Shown here: piece by piece, positions 1 through 5,827 of the stretch | Layout: the number at the start of each line of letters is the position of its first letter | Position numbering within the stretch: the stretch's first letter is position 1 | Assembly: GCA_036505275.1 (NCBI GenBank) | Contig: DASXTS010000459.1 | Span: 1-14,372, forward strand | DNA from: DASXTS01 sp036505275 | GTDB lineage: Bacteria; Actinomycetota; Actinomycetes; Mycobacteriales; Pseudonocardiaceae | Reading direction: 5' to 3' | DNA length: 14,372 nt | Notes under the pieces: model-generated | Database searches by the model: none | What the model saw: only the letters and a program-made list of their open reading frames with translations | What the model was told of the DNA's origin: nothing | Position numbers and translations under genes: made by a program

Positions 1-110
1 GCAAAGTCGATGTCGCCGAAGACGCGGACCAGAACGGCCACCGCTCGGCCGTACTCCGCCCGGAAAACCCTCTCGATCTCCGAGACGGGCAGCGCCGGCG
101 CGCCGGGCAT
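1..110 (-). CDS. ECF RNA polymerase sigma factor, N-terminal fragment (ECF42-like)
   Basis: Only the first 36 codons lie in the window; the gene continues past the left edge. Read on the minus strand from the ATG at 110-108, the product begins MPGAPALPVSEIERVFRAEY and continues GRAVAVLVRVFGDIDFA. The VFRAEYGRAVAVLVRVFGDID stretch is the typical start of the sigma-70 region 2 helix of ECF sigma factors that carry a C-terminal SnoaL/TPR-like extension. The start codon overlaps the stop of the upstream YCII gene (ATGA), so the two are translationally coupled. From family knowledge, ECF42 sigma factors are encoded next to DGPF/YCII proteins, which is the arrangement here and the main reason for the subgroup call. 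The regions that would confirm it (region 4 and the extension) are outside the window. It would direct RNA polymerase to a small regulon including its own operon. Confidence 0.75.
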   Translation of the reverse strand, partial: MPGAPALPVSEIERVFRAEYGRAVAVLVRVFGDIDF

Positions 111-469
111 CAGAACTCGGACTCGTCGTCCCAGTAGAACGGCCGCACCTCGATCGGGAGCGTGGTCGCCCTGGCGGCCTTGCGGCCCCATTCCAGCGCG
201 GCGTCCAGGTCGGGTGTCTCGATGATGCTCAGCCCGCCGAGATACTCCTTGCCCTCGACGAACGGGCCGTCGGTCATCAGCACGTCCCCGTTCTTCAGCT
301 CCAGCACGGTGGCCGTGCTCGGGGCGTGCAAGCCTCCGGCGAACACCCAGGCGCCGGCCGCCTTCAGCTCCTCGTTGAACGCGTTCACGTCCCGCATGAT
401 CTGCTCGAGGACGTCGGGCGCCGGCGGCTCGCCTGGCGGCTGGTAGACGCTGAGCAGGTACTTGGCCAT
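110..469 (-). CDS. YCII-related (DGPF domain) protein
   Basis: 119-residue protein of the YCII/DGPF family, small cytoplasmic alpha/beta proteins of unknown or weakly defined enzymatic role. It starts MAKYLLSVYQPP, the usual family opening, and carries the family's namesake DGPF at residues 67-70 in the context MTDGPFVEGKEYLGG, followed by a segment predicted as the final helix and strand (ALEWGRKAA, IEVRPFYW). The ATG at 469 is chosen over an upstream in-frame ATG (574) because it matches the family N-terminus and has a strong Shine-Dalgarno AGGGAGGAG at 485-477 with a 7-nt spacer. Its stop overlaps the sigma factor start, so the pair is one operon. DGPF proteins are the characteristic targets of ECF42 sigma factors; whether this one acts as a partner, sensor or target enzyme is not shown by the sequence. 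Confidence 0.88.
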   Translation of the reverse strand: MAKYLLSVYQPPGEPPAPDVLEQIMRDVNAFNEELKAAGAWVFAGGLHAPSTATVLELKNGDVLMTDGPFVEGKEYLGGLSIIETPDLDAALEWGRKAARATTLPIEVRPFYWDDESEF

Positions 470-536
470 GGTCGTGCTCCTCCCTATGGTTCTTTTCGCC
501 GCCTGCACGTGGCCGGTGGCGGTCTGCACCCTGTAC

Positions 537-562
537 ACGAGCGACACCCGCCCGGATCGACA
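537..562 (-). promoter_or_regulatory. candidate ECF42-type promoter for the YCII/sigma operon
   Basis: On the minus strand TGTCGA (562-557) is followed after 17 nt by CGTG (539-536), about 67 nt upstream of the YCII start codon. From memory, the ECF42 target promoter is described as TGTCGA at -35 and CG(A/T)C at -10; the -35 matches fully and the -10 three of four bases. This would give autoregulation of the operon. A second TGTCG occurs at 547-543, so the register is not certain. Confidence 0.45.
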
Positions 563-593
563 CCGAGGCGGCAAGAATGTCAGACCCCAACCG

Positions 594-599
594 TAGATT
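594..599 (+). promoter_or_regulatory. TANNNT -10 box placing transcription start at the VOC start codon
   Basis: TAGATT lies 7 nt before the ATG at 607. In actinobacteria a TANNNT box 6-7 nt before a start codon marks leaderless transcripts, in which the first base of the start codon is the transcription start. No clear -35 is seen, which is common for such promoters. This supports 607 over the alternative ATG at 577. Confidence 0.4.
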
Positions 600-606
600 G
601 CCGGCC

Positions 607-978
607 ATGGACTGGAAGATCGAGCTTGTGGCCATCCCGGTGACCGACGTCGACCGGGCGAAGTCCTTCTACGTGGACCAGGTCGGCTTCCACGCCGACC
701 ACGACCATCGGGTCAACGACGCGCTGCGGTTCGTGCAGCTCACCCCGCCGGGCTCGGCGTGCTCGGTAGTGCTCGGGACCGGCGTCACCGAGATGGCGCC
801 GGGCTCACAGAAGGGCGTCCAAGTCGTCGTCGACGATGTCGAGGCCGCCAGGCGGCAGCTCCTCGAGCGCGGCGTGCAGGTCAGCGACGTGGACGTGCAG
901 CCGTGGGGCTCGTTTGTCTTTTTCAGCGACCCGGACGGCAACACCTGGGCCTTGCAGCAAATCCCGCCACGGGGATAG
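607..978 (+). CDS. VOC family (glyoxalase/bleomycin-resistance fold) protein
   Basis: 123-residue single-domain vicinal-oxygen-chelate protein. Visible are the first beta-alpha unit (IELVAIPVTDVDRAKSFY, then VDQVGF) and the closing unit GSFVFFSDPDGNTWALQQIP, the classic end of a VOC domain with the FSDPDGN turn. The first-strand position often held by a metal-binding His is Pro/Val here (AIPV), so a metal-dependent glyoxalase activity should not be assumed; substrate is unknown. The start at 607 fits the family (MDWKIELV) and has a leaderless-type -10 box; the alternative ATG at 577 adds ten unaligned residues but has a possible GAGG at 565-568. A winged-helix protein gene follows after 16 nt, suggesting co-transcription. 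The gene diverges from the sigma/YCII operon. Confidence 0.85.
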   Translation: MDWKIELVAIPVTDVDRAKSFYVDQVGFHADHDHRVNDALRFVQLTPPGSACSVVLGTGVTEMAPGSQKGVQVVVDDVEAARRQLLERGVQVSDVDVQPWGSFVFFSDPDGNTWALQQIPPRG

Positions 979-994
979 CGCGGGGACGGATGCC

Positions 995-2119
995 ATGGCG
1001 CCACCCGCGGTGGATCGGGCGAAGGTCCTCGCCTACCGCGTCGCCAGCCAGCAGTTGCACCGCGCCGACGTCGACCTGCACGGGATGGCGGTGCTCGACC
1101 TGGGCGTCCAGGACACCCCGTACGGATCGGCCAGGCTCGCGCTCGCGGCCCGCACCTCGCGACCACCGGATCGCTTGCCGGACCGACCGGCGGACGACCC
1201 GGCGCTGACCCTGCTCTGGTCCACCCGCGGTGCGCCGCACCTGCACCACACCGCCGACCTGCCCGCGCTGACCACCGCACTGTGGCCGCTGAACGACGCC
1301 GACGCCACTGGTCGCATCAACACCGCGACCATCAAGGACGGCGCAAGGCTCGGGCTCGCGGCGTTCGTCCAGACGGCGCGGGCCTTCCGCGAGGCGGTGC
1401 GCGAGCCGATGCCGAAGGGGGAGGTCAGCACGGCGGTGAGCGCAATGGTCGACCGGTCGCTGACCTACGACTGCGAACCGTGCAAGGCCCGGCACATCTC
1501 AGGCGCGCTGTTTCAGCAGGCCGGGCTTGCCGGCGCCGTCCGGCTGGAGCTGGCCGGCTCGGCGACCATGCTGGTGCCGCTGCCCGACCCGCCTCCGATC
1601 CCGGCCTTCGCTGCCGACGTGCCGCGCGTTGTGACCGCCTACCTTCGGCTGCTCGGGCCGGCGACCCCGGCCGAGGCGGCGACGTTCATCGGTACGGCGC
1701 CGACCCATCTGAGACGGGTGTGGCCAGACGGGCTCGCCGAGGTCACGATCGACGGCCGCCGGGCCTGGTTGCCCGAGGATCGGCTCCCCGCCCTGCGGGA
1801 CCCGCCGCCGGCCCGCGTCCTGCGCTTGCTGCCGCCGGGTGATCCATACCTGCAGGCGCGCGACCGGCACCTGTTGATACCGGACGCGGGGCGCCGGTCC
1901 GCGGTGTGGCGCCCGGTAGCATGTCCGGGCGCGTTGCTGGTCAACGGCGAGATCGCCGGGGTCTGGCGATCGCGGATGGCCGGCGGCCGGGCGGTGGCGT
2001 TCACCGTCACGCCGTTCGATGCGCTGGCGGCGACGGTGCGCCGGGCGGTCGAAGAGGAGGCCGGCAGGGTCGCGGCGGCTCGGGGCGCGGACGCCGCCAG
2101 GGTGACGTTCGGCGAGTAG
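995..2119 (+). CDS. winged helix DNA-binding domain-containing protein (HTH_42/AlkZ-like family)
   Basis: 374-residue protein starting MAPPAVDRAKVLAYRVASQQ. It resembles the large actinobacterial family annotated as winged helix DNA-binding domain-containing protein (HTH_42, related to the DNA glycosylases AlkZ/YcaQ). Family-like parts are an N-terminal LAYRVASQQL segment, a middle WSTRGAPHLHH segment, a winged-helix region around PATPAEAATFIGTAPTHLRR, and a C-terminal block GALLVNGEIAGVWRSRMAGG typical of the family. The region between (LTYDCEPCKARHISGALFQQ) holds two Cys three residues apart. The YcaQ catalytic motif QxQ/QxD is not evident: LGVQDTPYG is at the equivalent N-terminal place, so glycosylase activity is only a possibility. 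The ATG at 995 is preferred; only a weak GGGGA (982-986) precedes it. It follows the VOC gene by 16 nt. Confidence 0.8.
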   Translation: MAPPAVDRAKVLAYRVASQQLHRADVDLHGMAVLDLGVQDTPYGSARLALAARTSRPPDRLPDRPADDPALTLLWSTRGAPHLHHTADLPALTTALWPLNDADATGRINTATIKDGARLGLAAFVQTARAFREAVREPMPKGEVSTAVSAMVDRSLTYDCEPCKARHISGALFQQAGLAGAVRLELAGSATMLVPLPDPPPIPAFAADVPRVVTAYLRLLGPATPAEAATFIGTAPTHLRRVWPDGLAEVTIDGRRAWLPEDRLPALRDPPPARVLRLLPPGDPYLQARDRHLLIPDAGRRSAVWRPVACPGALLVNGEIAGVWRSRMAGGRAVAFTVTPFDALAATVRRAVEEEAGRVAAARGADAARVTFGE

Positions 2120-2137
2120 CGGCGGGCGGCGCCTCCG

Positions 2138-2143
2138 TAGACT
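2138..2143 (+). promoter_or_regulatory. TANNNT -10 box for leaderless lysS transcript
   Basis: TAGACT ends 6 nt before the GTG at 2150, the spacing expected if transcription begins at the G of the start codon. No Shine-Dalgarno precedes the GTG, consistent with a leaderless mRNA. The box sits in the 30-nt gap after the winged-helix gene, so lysS probably has its own promoter even though the genes are close. Confidence 0.4.
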
Positions 2144-2149
2144 CGCCGG

Positions 2150-3877
2150 GTGGCACAGGCACACGCACAAGCACACGCACAAGCGCATGAACCGGCATCC
2201 GGACCAGCACCCGCGCAGGCCCCCGCACAGCACGGCGACTGGGTGGCGGAGATCGCCGACCGGGTGGTCGCGGAGGGCGCCCGGCGGGCACCTGGCCGGC
2301 GGATCGTGTGCGCCTCGGGGATCAGCCCATCCGGCCCGATCCACCTCGGCAACCTGCGCGAGATCATGGTGCCGCACCTGGTCGCCGACGAGATCCGCCG
2401 GCGCGGGTTGCCGTGCCGGCACCTGCTCTCCTGGGACGACTACGACCGGCTGCGCAAGGTTCCCGCCGACGTGCCGGAGTCGTTCGCCGAGCACATTGGC
2501 CGGCCCCTGACGTCGGTGCCGGACCCGTGCGGAGAGCACGAGAACTGGGCGGAGCACTTCAAGGCGCCGCTGCGGCGGGCCCTGCGGGAGATCGGGGTGG
2601 TGGTCGAGGAGATCAGCCAGACCCGGATGTACGAGTCGGGCGCCTACCGGTCCCAGATCCTGACCGCCATGCGGCACCGGGCGGAGATCGGCCGGGTGCT
2701 GCACCGCTACCGGACCGCAGCCACCGACTCCGACGAGCCGGCGGACGGCGGCGAGTACTACCCCTACAAGCCGTACTGCGCCACCTGCGGCCGGGACAGC
2801 ACGACCATCACCTCCTACGACGACGAGACCACCAAGCTCACGTACACCTGCGACTACGGGCACAGCGGCTCCTACGAGCTGGCCGAGCCGGCCGGGCCGG
2901 GCGGGCCGGGCGGGCCGCCACGGGGCAAGCTGGTGTGGAAGGTCGACTGGCCGATGCGCTGGGCGTACGAGGGCGTGACCATGGAGCCGGCCGGGGTCGA
3001 CCACTCCTCGCCCGGGTCGAGCTTCACCGTTGGCGGCCACCTGGTGCGGGACGTGTTCGGCGGCGAGATGCCGTACCACTTCGCCTACTCCTTCGTCGGC
3101 ACGCCCGGGGCGGCGAAGATGAGCGGGTCCGCCGGACGGGCGCCCACCCCAGCCGACGCGCTCCGCATCCTCGAGGCGCCGATCCTGCGGTGGCTGTACG
3201 CCCGCCGCAAGCCCAACCAGTCGATCACCGTCGCGTTCGACCAGGAGGTCGGCCGGCTCTACGACGAGTGGGAGGCGCTGGGCAGGCGGGTGGCCGCCGG
3301 CACGGCCAAGGCGTCCGACGCGGCCGCATATGCCCGTTCGGTGGCCACCACCGCGGCGGTGCTGCCGCAGACCCCGCGCCCGGTGCCGTTCCGCACCCTG
3401 GCCTCGATCGCGGACATCACCGGTGGCGACGAGCCGCAGATGCTGCGAATCCTTCGCGACCTCGCCGGCGACCCGCCGGTGTCCGGGCTCGAGGAATTCC
3501 AACCCCGGCTGGATCGGGCCCGCAACTGGGTGCGCGACTACCTGTCCGCCGAGGAGCGGACCCAGGTCCGCACCGAGCCGGACACCGCGCTGCTGGCCAC
3601 CCTGACCGACGCGGAGCGCCGGGCGATCCGCATCCTGCTCGACGGCCTGGACGAGAACTGGTCGCTGCCGGCGCTCACCGCGCTGGTGTACGGGGTGCCC
3701 AAGCTGCGGCGCGGGCTGCCCATCGACTCGCCGCCCACACCCGAGCTCAAGGTCGCCCAGCGGGAGTTCTTCGCGCTGCTCTACCGGCTTCTGGTGGGCC
3801 GGGACACCGGCCCACGGCTGCCCACGCTGCTGATGTCGCTGGGCAAGGCGCGCATTCGCGCGTTGCTGCCCGTCTGA
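2150..3877 (+). CDS. lysS: class I lysine--tRNA ligase (LysRS1)
   Basis: 575-residue class I lysyl-tRNA synthetase, charging tRNA-Lys with lysine via a Rossmann-fold active site; it is unrelated to the class II LysRS of most bacteria. The HIGH-type signature is HLGN at residues 65-68 within ASGISPSGPIHLGNLREIM, and the KMSKS-type loop is KMSGS at residues 323-327 (AAKMSGSAG). A zinc-ribbon-like insert has Cys210 and Cys213 (CATCG) and Cys234/His238 (TCDYGH). The C-terminal helical anticodon-binding region runs to the end. The first 30 residues are an odd low-complexity tail, Ala/Gln/His repeats then Pro/Ala, before the usual start near WVAEIADRVV. GTG at 2150 is the only good in-frame start and has a leaderless-type -10. 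Many actinomycetes also carry class II LysRS; whether this organism does cannot be seen. Confidence 0.93.
   Translation: MAQAHAQAHAQAHEPASGPAPAQAPAQHGDWVAEIADRVVAEGARRAPGRRIVCASGISPSGPIHLGNLREIMVPHLVADEIRRRGLPCRHLLSWDDYDRLRKVPADVPESFAEHIGRPLTSVPDPCGEHENWAEHFKAPLRRALREIGVVVEEISQTRMYESGAYRSQILTAMRHRAEIGRVLHRYRTAATDSDEPADGGEYYPYKPYCATCGRDSTTITSYDDETTKLTYTCDYGHSGSYELAEPAGPGGPGGPPRGKLVWKVDWPMRWAYEGVTMEPAGVDHSSPGSSFTVGGHLVRDVFGGEMPYHFAYSFVGTPGAAKMSGSAGRAPTPADALRILEAPILRWLYARRKPNQSITVAFDQEVGRLYDEWEALGRRVAAGTAKASDAAAYARSVATTAAVLPQTPRPVPFRTLASIADITGGDEPQMLRILRDLAGDPPVSGLEEFQPRLDRARNWVRDYLSAEERTQVRTEPDTALLATLTDAERRAIRILLDGLDENWSLPALTALVYGVPKLRRGLPIDSPPTPELKVAQREFFALLYRLLVGRDTGPRLPTLLMSLGKARIRALLPV
2153..2188 (+). 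repeat. short tandem repeat encoding the Ala-Gln-Ala-His tail of LysRS
   Basis: Two perfect copies of the 12-mer GCACACGCACAA (2159-2170 and 2171-2182), flanked by partial copies, make an underlying GCACAN hexamer run. It encodes alternating AQ and AH pairs at residues 2-13 of LysRS. Because the unit is a multiple of three, copy-number change would alter tail length without a frameshift. Confidence 0.8.
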
Positions 3878-3893
3878 GACGAGTGCCGAGGGT

Positions 3894-4313
3894 CTACTCG
3901 ACCCAGCCGTGCTTGCGCGCGAAGGCGATCATCATCCGGCGGATCTCGACGATCTGGCCGCCGTTCACCGTCGGCGCGACGTTGATCAGGACGTCGGTGA
4001 TGTGCCGCGAGTAGGCCGCCTCGGACAGCACGTCCACCACGTCGTCGTCATCACGATCACGACCGAGCGACGGTGCCGCCCCGGCTGCCGACAGCCGGCC
4101 CGCCGGGGCGGTGCCGATGGCCCTGACGTCGGTGGCCCGCAACCCGCGGGCGCCGTCCACCACCTCGAACTCGACGCGGGTCCGCACCGTCACGCTGTCC
4201 TCGGTGCCCACCACGTCCCGGATGTGCATGAAGAGGTCCTCGCCACCGTCGTCCGGTGCGATGAACCCGTACCCGCGCGCCTCGTCGTACTTGATGACCG
4301 TTCCCTTGCCCAC
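3894..4313 (-). CDS. cold-shock domain protein with C-terminal helical extension
   Basis: 139-residue protein: an N-terminal cold-shock domain (about residues 1-67) and a C-terminal extension. RNA/DNA-binding motifs are RNP1-like ARGYGFIAP and RNP2-like DLFMHI. After a Gly/Ala/Asp linker (GRDRDDDDVVDV) comes a conserved actinobacterial tail (ITDVLINVAPTVNGGQIVEI, then RRMMIAFARKHGWVE) probably forming helices for protein contacts. Likely a nucleic-acid chaperone or antiterminator; specific targets unknown. The GTG at 4313 is chosen: it has GGTGGAG at 4327-4321 with a 7-nt spacer and gives the normal CSD start. The open frame continues upstream to 4529, but that part is low-complexity repeat translated as VGPRPVGPRPVGP and lies across the promoter. 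The gene is convergent with lysS, with only 16 nt between the stops. Confidence 0.88.
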   Translation of the reverse strand: MGKGTVIKYDEARGYGFIAPDDGGEDLFMHIRDVVGTEDSVTVRTRVEFEVVDGARGLRATDVRAIGTAPAGRLSAAGAAPSLGRDRDDDDVVDVLSEAAYSRHITDVLINVAPTVNGGQIVEIRRMMIAFARKHGWVE

Positions 4314-4338
4314 CGCCGCACTCCACCGATCATCCTGG

Positions 4339-4430
4339 GCCAAATTATCTTGGGCCAACTGGTCTGGGCCAACTGGTCTGGGGCCAACTGGTCTGGGGCC
4401 AACTTGTCTTGCGCCAACTCTGTGTGGGGC
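4339..4430. repeat. 15-bp tandem repeat array over the cold-shock gene promoter
   Basis: GCCAA recurs at 4339, 4354, 4368, 4383, 4398 and 4413, with a degenerate last unit at 4429; spacings are 15, 14, 15, 15, 15 and 16. The core unit on the plus strand is GCCAACTGGTCTGGG. Central copies are nearly identical and outer copies diverge. On the minus strand each unit supplies a TTGGCC. On the plus strand most of it reads as pentapeptide-like ANWSG/ANLSC, but the 14-bp unit breaks the frame. Confidence 0.85.
4344..4372 (-). promoter_or_regulatory. promoter of the cold-shock domain gene
   Basis: Minus strand: -35 TTGGCC at 4372-4367, a 17-nt spacer, and -10 GATAAT at 4349-4344 (five of six bases of TATAAT). 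Predicted start is near 4337, giving a leader of about 24 nt with the GGTGGAG ribosome site and GTG start. The -35 is one of several identical copies carried by the tandem repeat around it. Confidence 0.6.
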
Positions 4431-4527
4431 CATGTTGTTGCGGGCAGAACCGCTCCCTCCGCCGACCGTACCGCGACCGCTCGCGGACCGACACCATCGA
4501 CAGTGGGTAACGACCAGAATATTTTTC

Positions 4528-4780
4528 ATGCGCGCGGTCGGTACCCCGGCTACCGGGACACCCCGGTGCTGACGCAGGTACCAGAGCCGACCTGCCCCGA
4601 CGGCGGTGTTGCTCGAGGTCCGGGCGACCGGGGCTCGGCTGCCGCTTCGCCACCGCGTTCCGGGCGCTCACCGGGCACGGCCGTCCGAGCCCAGGTGACC
4701 GGCTGGCCGTGCACGGCTGCGGCGGTGTCGGCCTGTCCGCCTTGATGATCGGCGCGGCGCCTGACGGTGCCGGCTGGCTG
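4528..4780 (+). pseudogene. zinc-dependent alcohol dehydrogenase, internally deleted and frameshifted remnant
   Basis: Pieces of one medium-chain zinc alcohol dehydrogenase are recognisable in three frames. From the ATG at 4528 the frame gives MRAV, then (from 4539) RYPGYRDTPVLTQVPEPTCP and DG, then (from 4606) VLLEVRATG, then (from 4634) LGCRFATAFRALTGHGRPSP followed by GDRLAVHGCGGVGLSALMIG and AA. In intact family members VRATG is followed by the catalytic Cys (VCRSDWH) and well over 100 residues before LGCRFATAFRA, so a block of several hundred bp containing the catalytic zinc site is missing at about 4632. The Rossmann GCGGVG motif survives, then homology ends near 4760. It cannot make an active enzyme. 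Family knowledge supplies the missing parts; the frames are read directly. Confidence 0.8.
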
Positions 4781-4784
4781 CGGT

Positions 4785-5130
4785 CCGTCCGTCGGGATCG
4801 CCGGCCTCACCACCCTCGGCGGCGGGCTCGGGATCCTCCGCCGCACGCACGGCCTGACCTGCGACCACCTGCTCCGAGCCCAAATCGTCCTGGCCAACGG
4901 GCCGCGTCGTCGAATGCGACGCCGCCCGCGGCTGGCTGGCGCGATCGTGGGCCCTGGTCCATCCCTGGGGATCCGGCGGCGTCTATCCCAACTTCCCCGA
5001 CCCTGACCTCACCGACTGCGCGCACGCCTACTACGGGCACAACGACGACCGCCTGCTGCGCGTCAAGGAAGGTACGACCCCGACAATCGCTACCGACACA
5101 TGGATCCCGCAATGCGGACCCGTCAAGTGA
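4785..5130 (+). pseudogene. FAD-binding oxidase (berberine-bridge type) remnant with central deletion
   Basis: An N-terminal FAD-domain piece at 4785-4901 reads PSVGIAGLTTLGGGLGILRR and THGLTCDHLLRAQIVLANG, the flavin-binding segment of PCMH-type oxidases. After a +1 shift (RVVECD) it jumps directly to a C-terminal berberine-like piece, WALVHPWGSGGVYPNFPDPD then LTDCAHAYYGHNDDRLLRVK, skipping the whole substrate domain. A further shift at about 5070 restores RYDPDNRYRH, the terminal BBE motif. So at least two frameshifts and one large internal deletion are present. Intact relatives are about 450 residues; under 110 codons remain. The in-frame stop after LLRVKE is at 5128-5130. Like the neighbouring dehydrogenase it has lost its middle. 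Confidence 0.8.
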
Positions 5131-5154
5131 ACGTTTCAGCCCGCGCAGGCGAGG

Positions 5155-5697
5155 ATGGCGCCCGTGGCCGAGCTGCGCATTGCGCATACCGCCGACCTGG
5201 ATGCCGCCACGTTGCGGACGATCAGGACACTGCTCGACGAGGTCTTCGCCGGGGAGTTCACCGACCTGGACTGGGACCACGCGGTGGGCGGAATGCACGC
5301 CCTGGCTTGGGACGGCGCCGAGCTGATCGGGCACGCCTCGCTGATCCAGCGGCGGTTGCTGCACGCCGGGCGGGCGCTGCGCGCCGGCTACGTGGAAGGC
5401 CTTGGGGTGCGCCCGACCCGGCGGGGGCGCCGGCACGGCGCCGCGTTGATGGCGGCGCTGGAGCGGGTGGTGCGCGGCGCTTACCACCTGGGTGCGCTCA
5501 GCACCACCGAGCAGGCCGCCGGCTTCTACGCCGGACGGGGCTGGCTGGCCTGGCAGGGACCCTGCTACGCGCTCACGCCGACCGGCATCATCCGCACCCC
5601 GGACGACGATGACGGCATCTATGTGCTGCCCTGCGGCGTCCCGCTCGAGCTGAACCGTGGGCTCACCTGCGACTGGCGCGACGGCGACGTCTGGTAA
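5155..5697 (+). CDS. aac(2'): aminoglycoside 2'-N-acetyltransferase, AAC(2') family
   Basis: 180-residue GNAT acetyltransferase closely resembling mycobacterial AAC(2')-I enzymes, which transfer acetyl from acetyl-CoA to the 2'-amino group of gentamicin, tobramycin or kanamycin B-type aminoglycosides. Shared blocks recalled from that family are ADLDAATLRTIR near the start, FTDLDWDHAVGGMHALAW, the acetyl-CoA region YVEGLGVRPTRRGRRHGAAL, RGAYHLGALSTTEQAAGFYA, RGWLAWQGP, TPDDDDGIYVLP and the terminal CDWRDGDVW. The C-terminal Trp, whose carboxylate contacts drug in the M. tuberculosis enzyme, is present. Start is ambiguous: ATG 5155 has AGG at 5147-5149, while GTG 5164 has GAGG (5151-5154) at a better 9-nt distance. 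No mobile element is visible beside it, so it looks chromosomal and intrinsic. A natural substrate such as a cell-envelope amino sugar is possible. Confidence 0.9.
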   Translation: MAPVAELRIAHTADLDAATLRTIRTLLDEVFAGEFTDLDWDHAVGGMHALAWDGAELIGHASLIQRRLLHAGRALRAGYVEGLGVRPTRRGRRHGAALMAALERVVRGAYHLGALSTTEQAAGFYAGRGWLAWQGPCYALTPTGIIRTPDDDDGIYVLPCGVPLELNRGLTCDWRDGDVW

Positions 5698-5827
5698 CCC
5701 GCACCGGCTCCGCGTACGCCCCTGGCGGCCGCAGACCCGTTTTCCTACGGCACCTGGCCGACTCGGGTGGTTCGGATCGAGTCTGCCGGCCGATGTCTCG
5801 CCGTGTTGGCCCGATGACACTGGGCTG

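Noticed and set aside
577..606. Upstream ATG start for the VOC protein
   Set aside because: Adds ten unaligned residues; the 607 start fits the family and has a TANNNT box 7 nt upstream, although GAGG at 565-568 keeps 577 possible.
1499..3502. 667-codon open frame on the minus strand opposite the winged-helix and lysS genes
   Set aside because: Arg/Gly/His/Pro-rich translation with no motif; it is the expected antisense shadow of GC-rich codon use in two well-supported genes.
3878..3893. Terminator between convergent lysS and the cold-shock gene
   Set aside because: Only 16 nt separate the stops and no stem-loop with a T-run is visible there.
4339..4430. CRISPR-like array
   Set aside because: Units of 15 bp are contiguous with no spacers, and no cas genes are present.
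4471..4486. Perfect 6-bp inverted repeat CCGCGA/TCGCGG with a 4-nt gap
   Set aside because: Short CG-rich dyads arise often by chance at this base composition; no T-run and no neighbouring evidence of function.
4314..4529. N-terminal extension of the cold-shock protein to an ATG at 4529
   Set aside because: The extension translates the 15-bp array and the predicted promoter; the GTG at 4313 has its own ribosome site and the normal family start.
4528..5130. Insertion sequence or prophage scar as the cause of the pseudogenes
   Set aside because: No transposase fragments, terminal inverted repeats or target-site duplications could be recognised.
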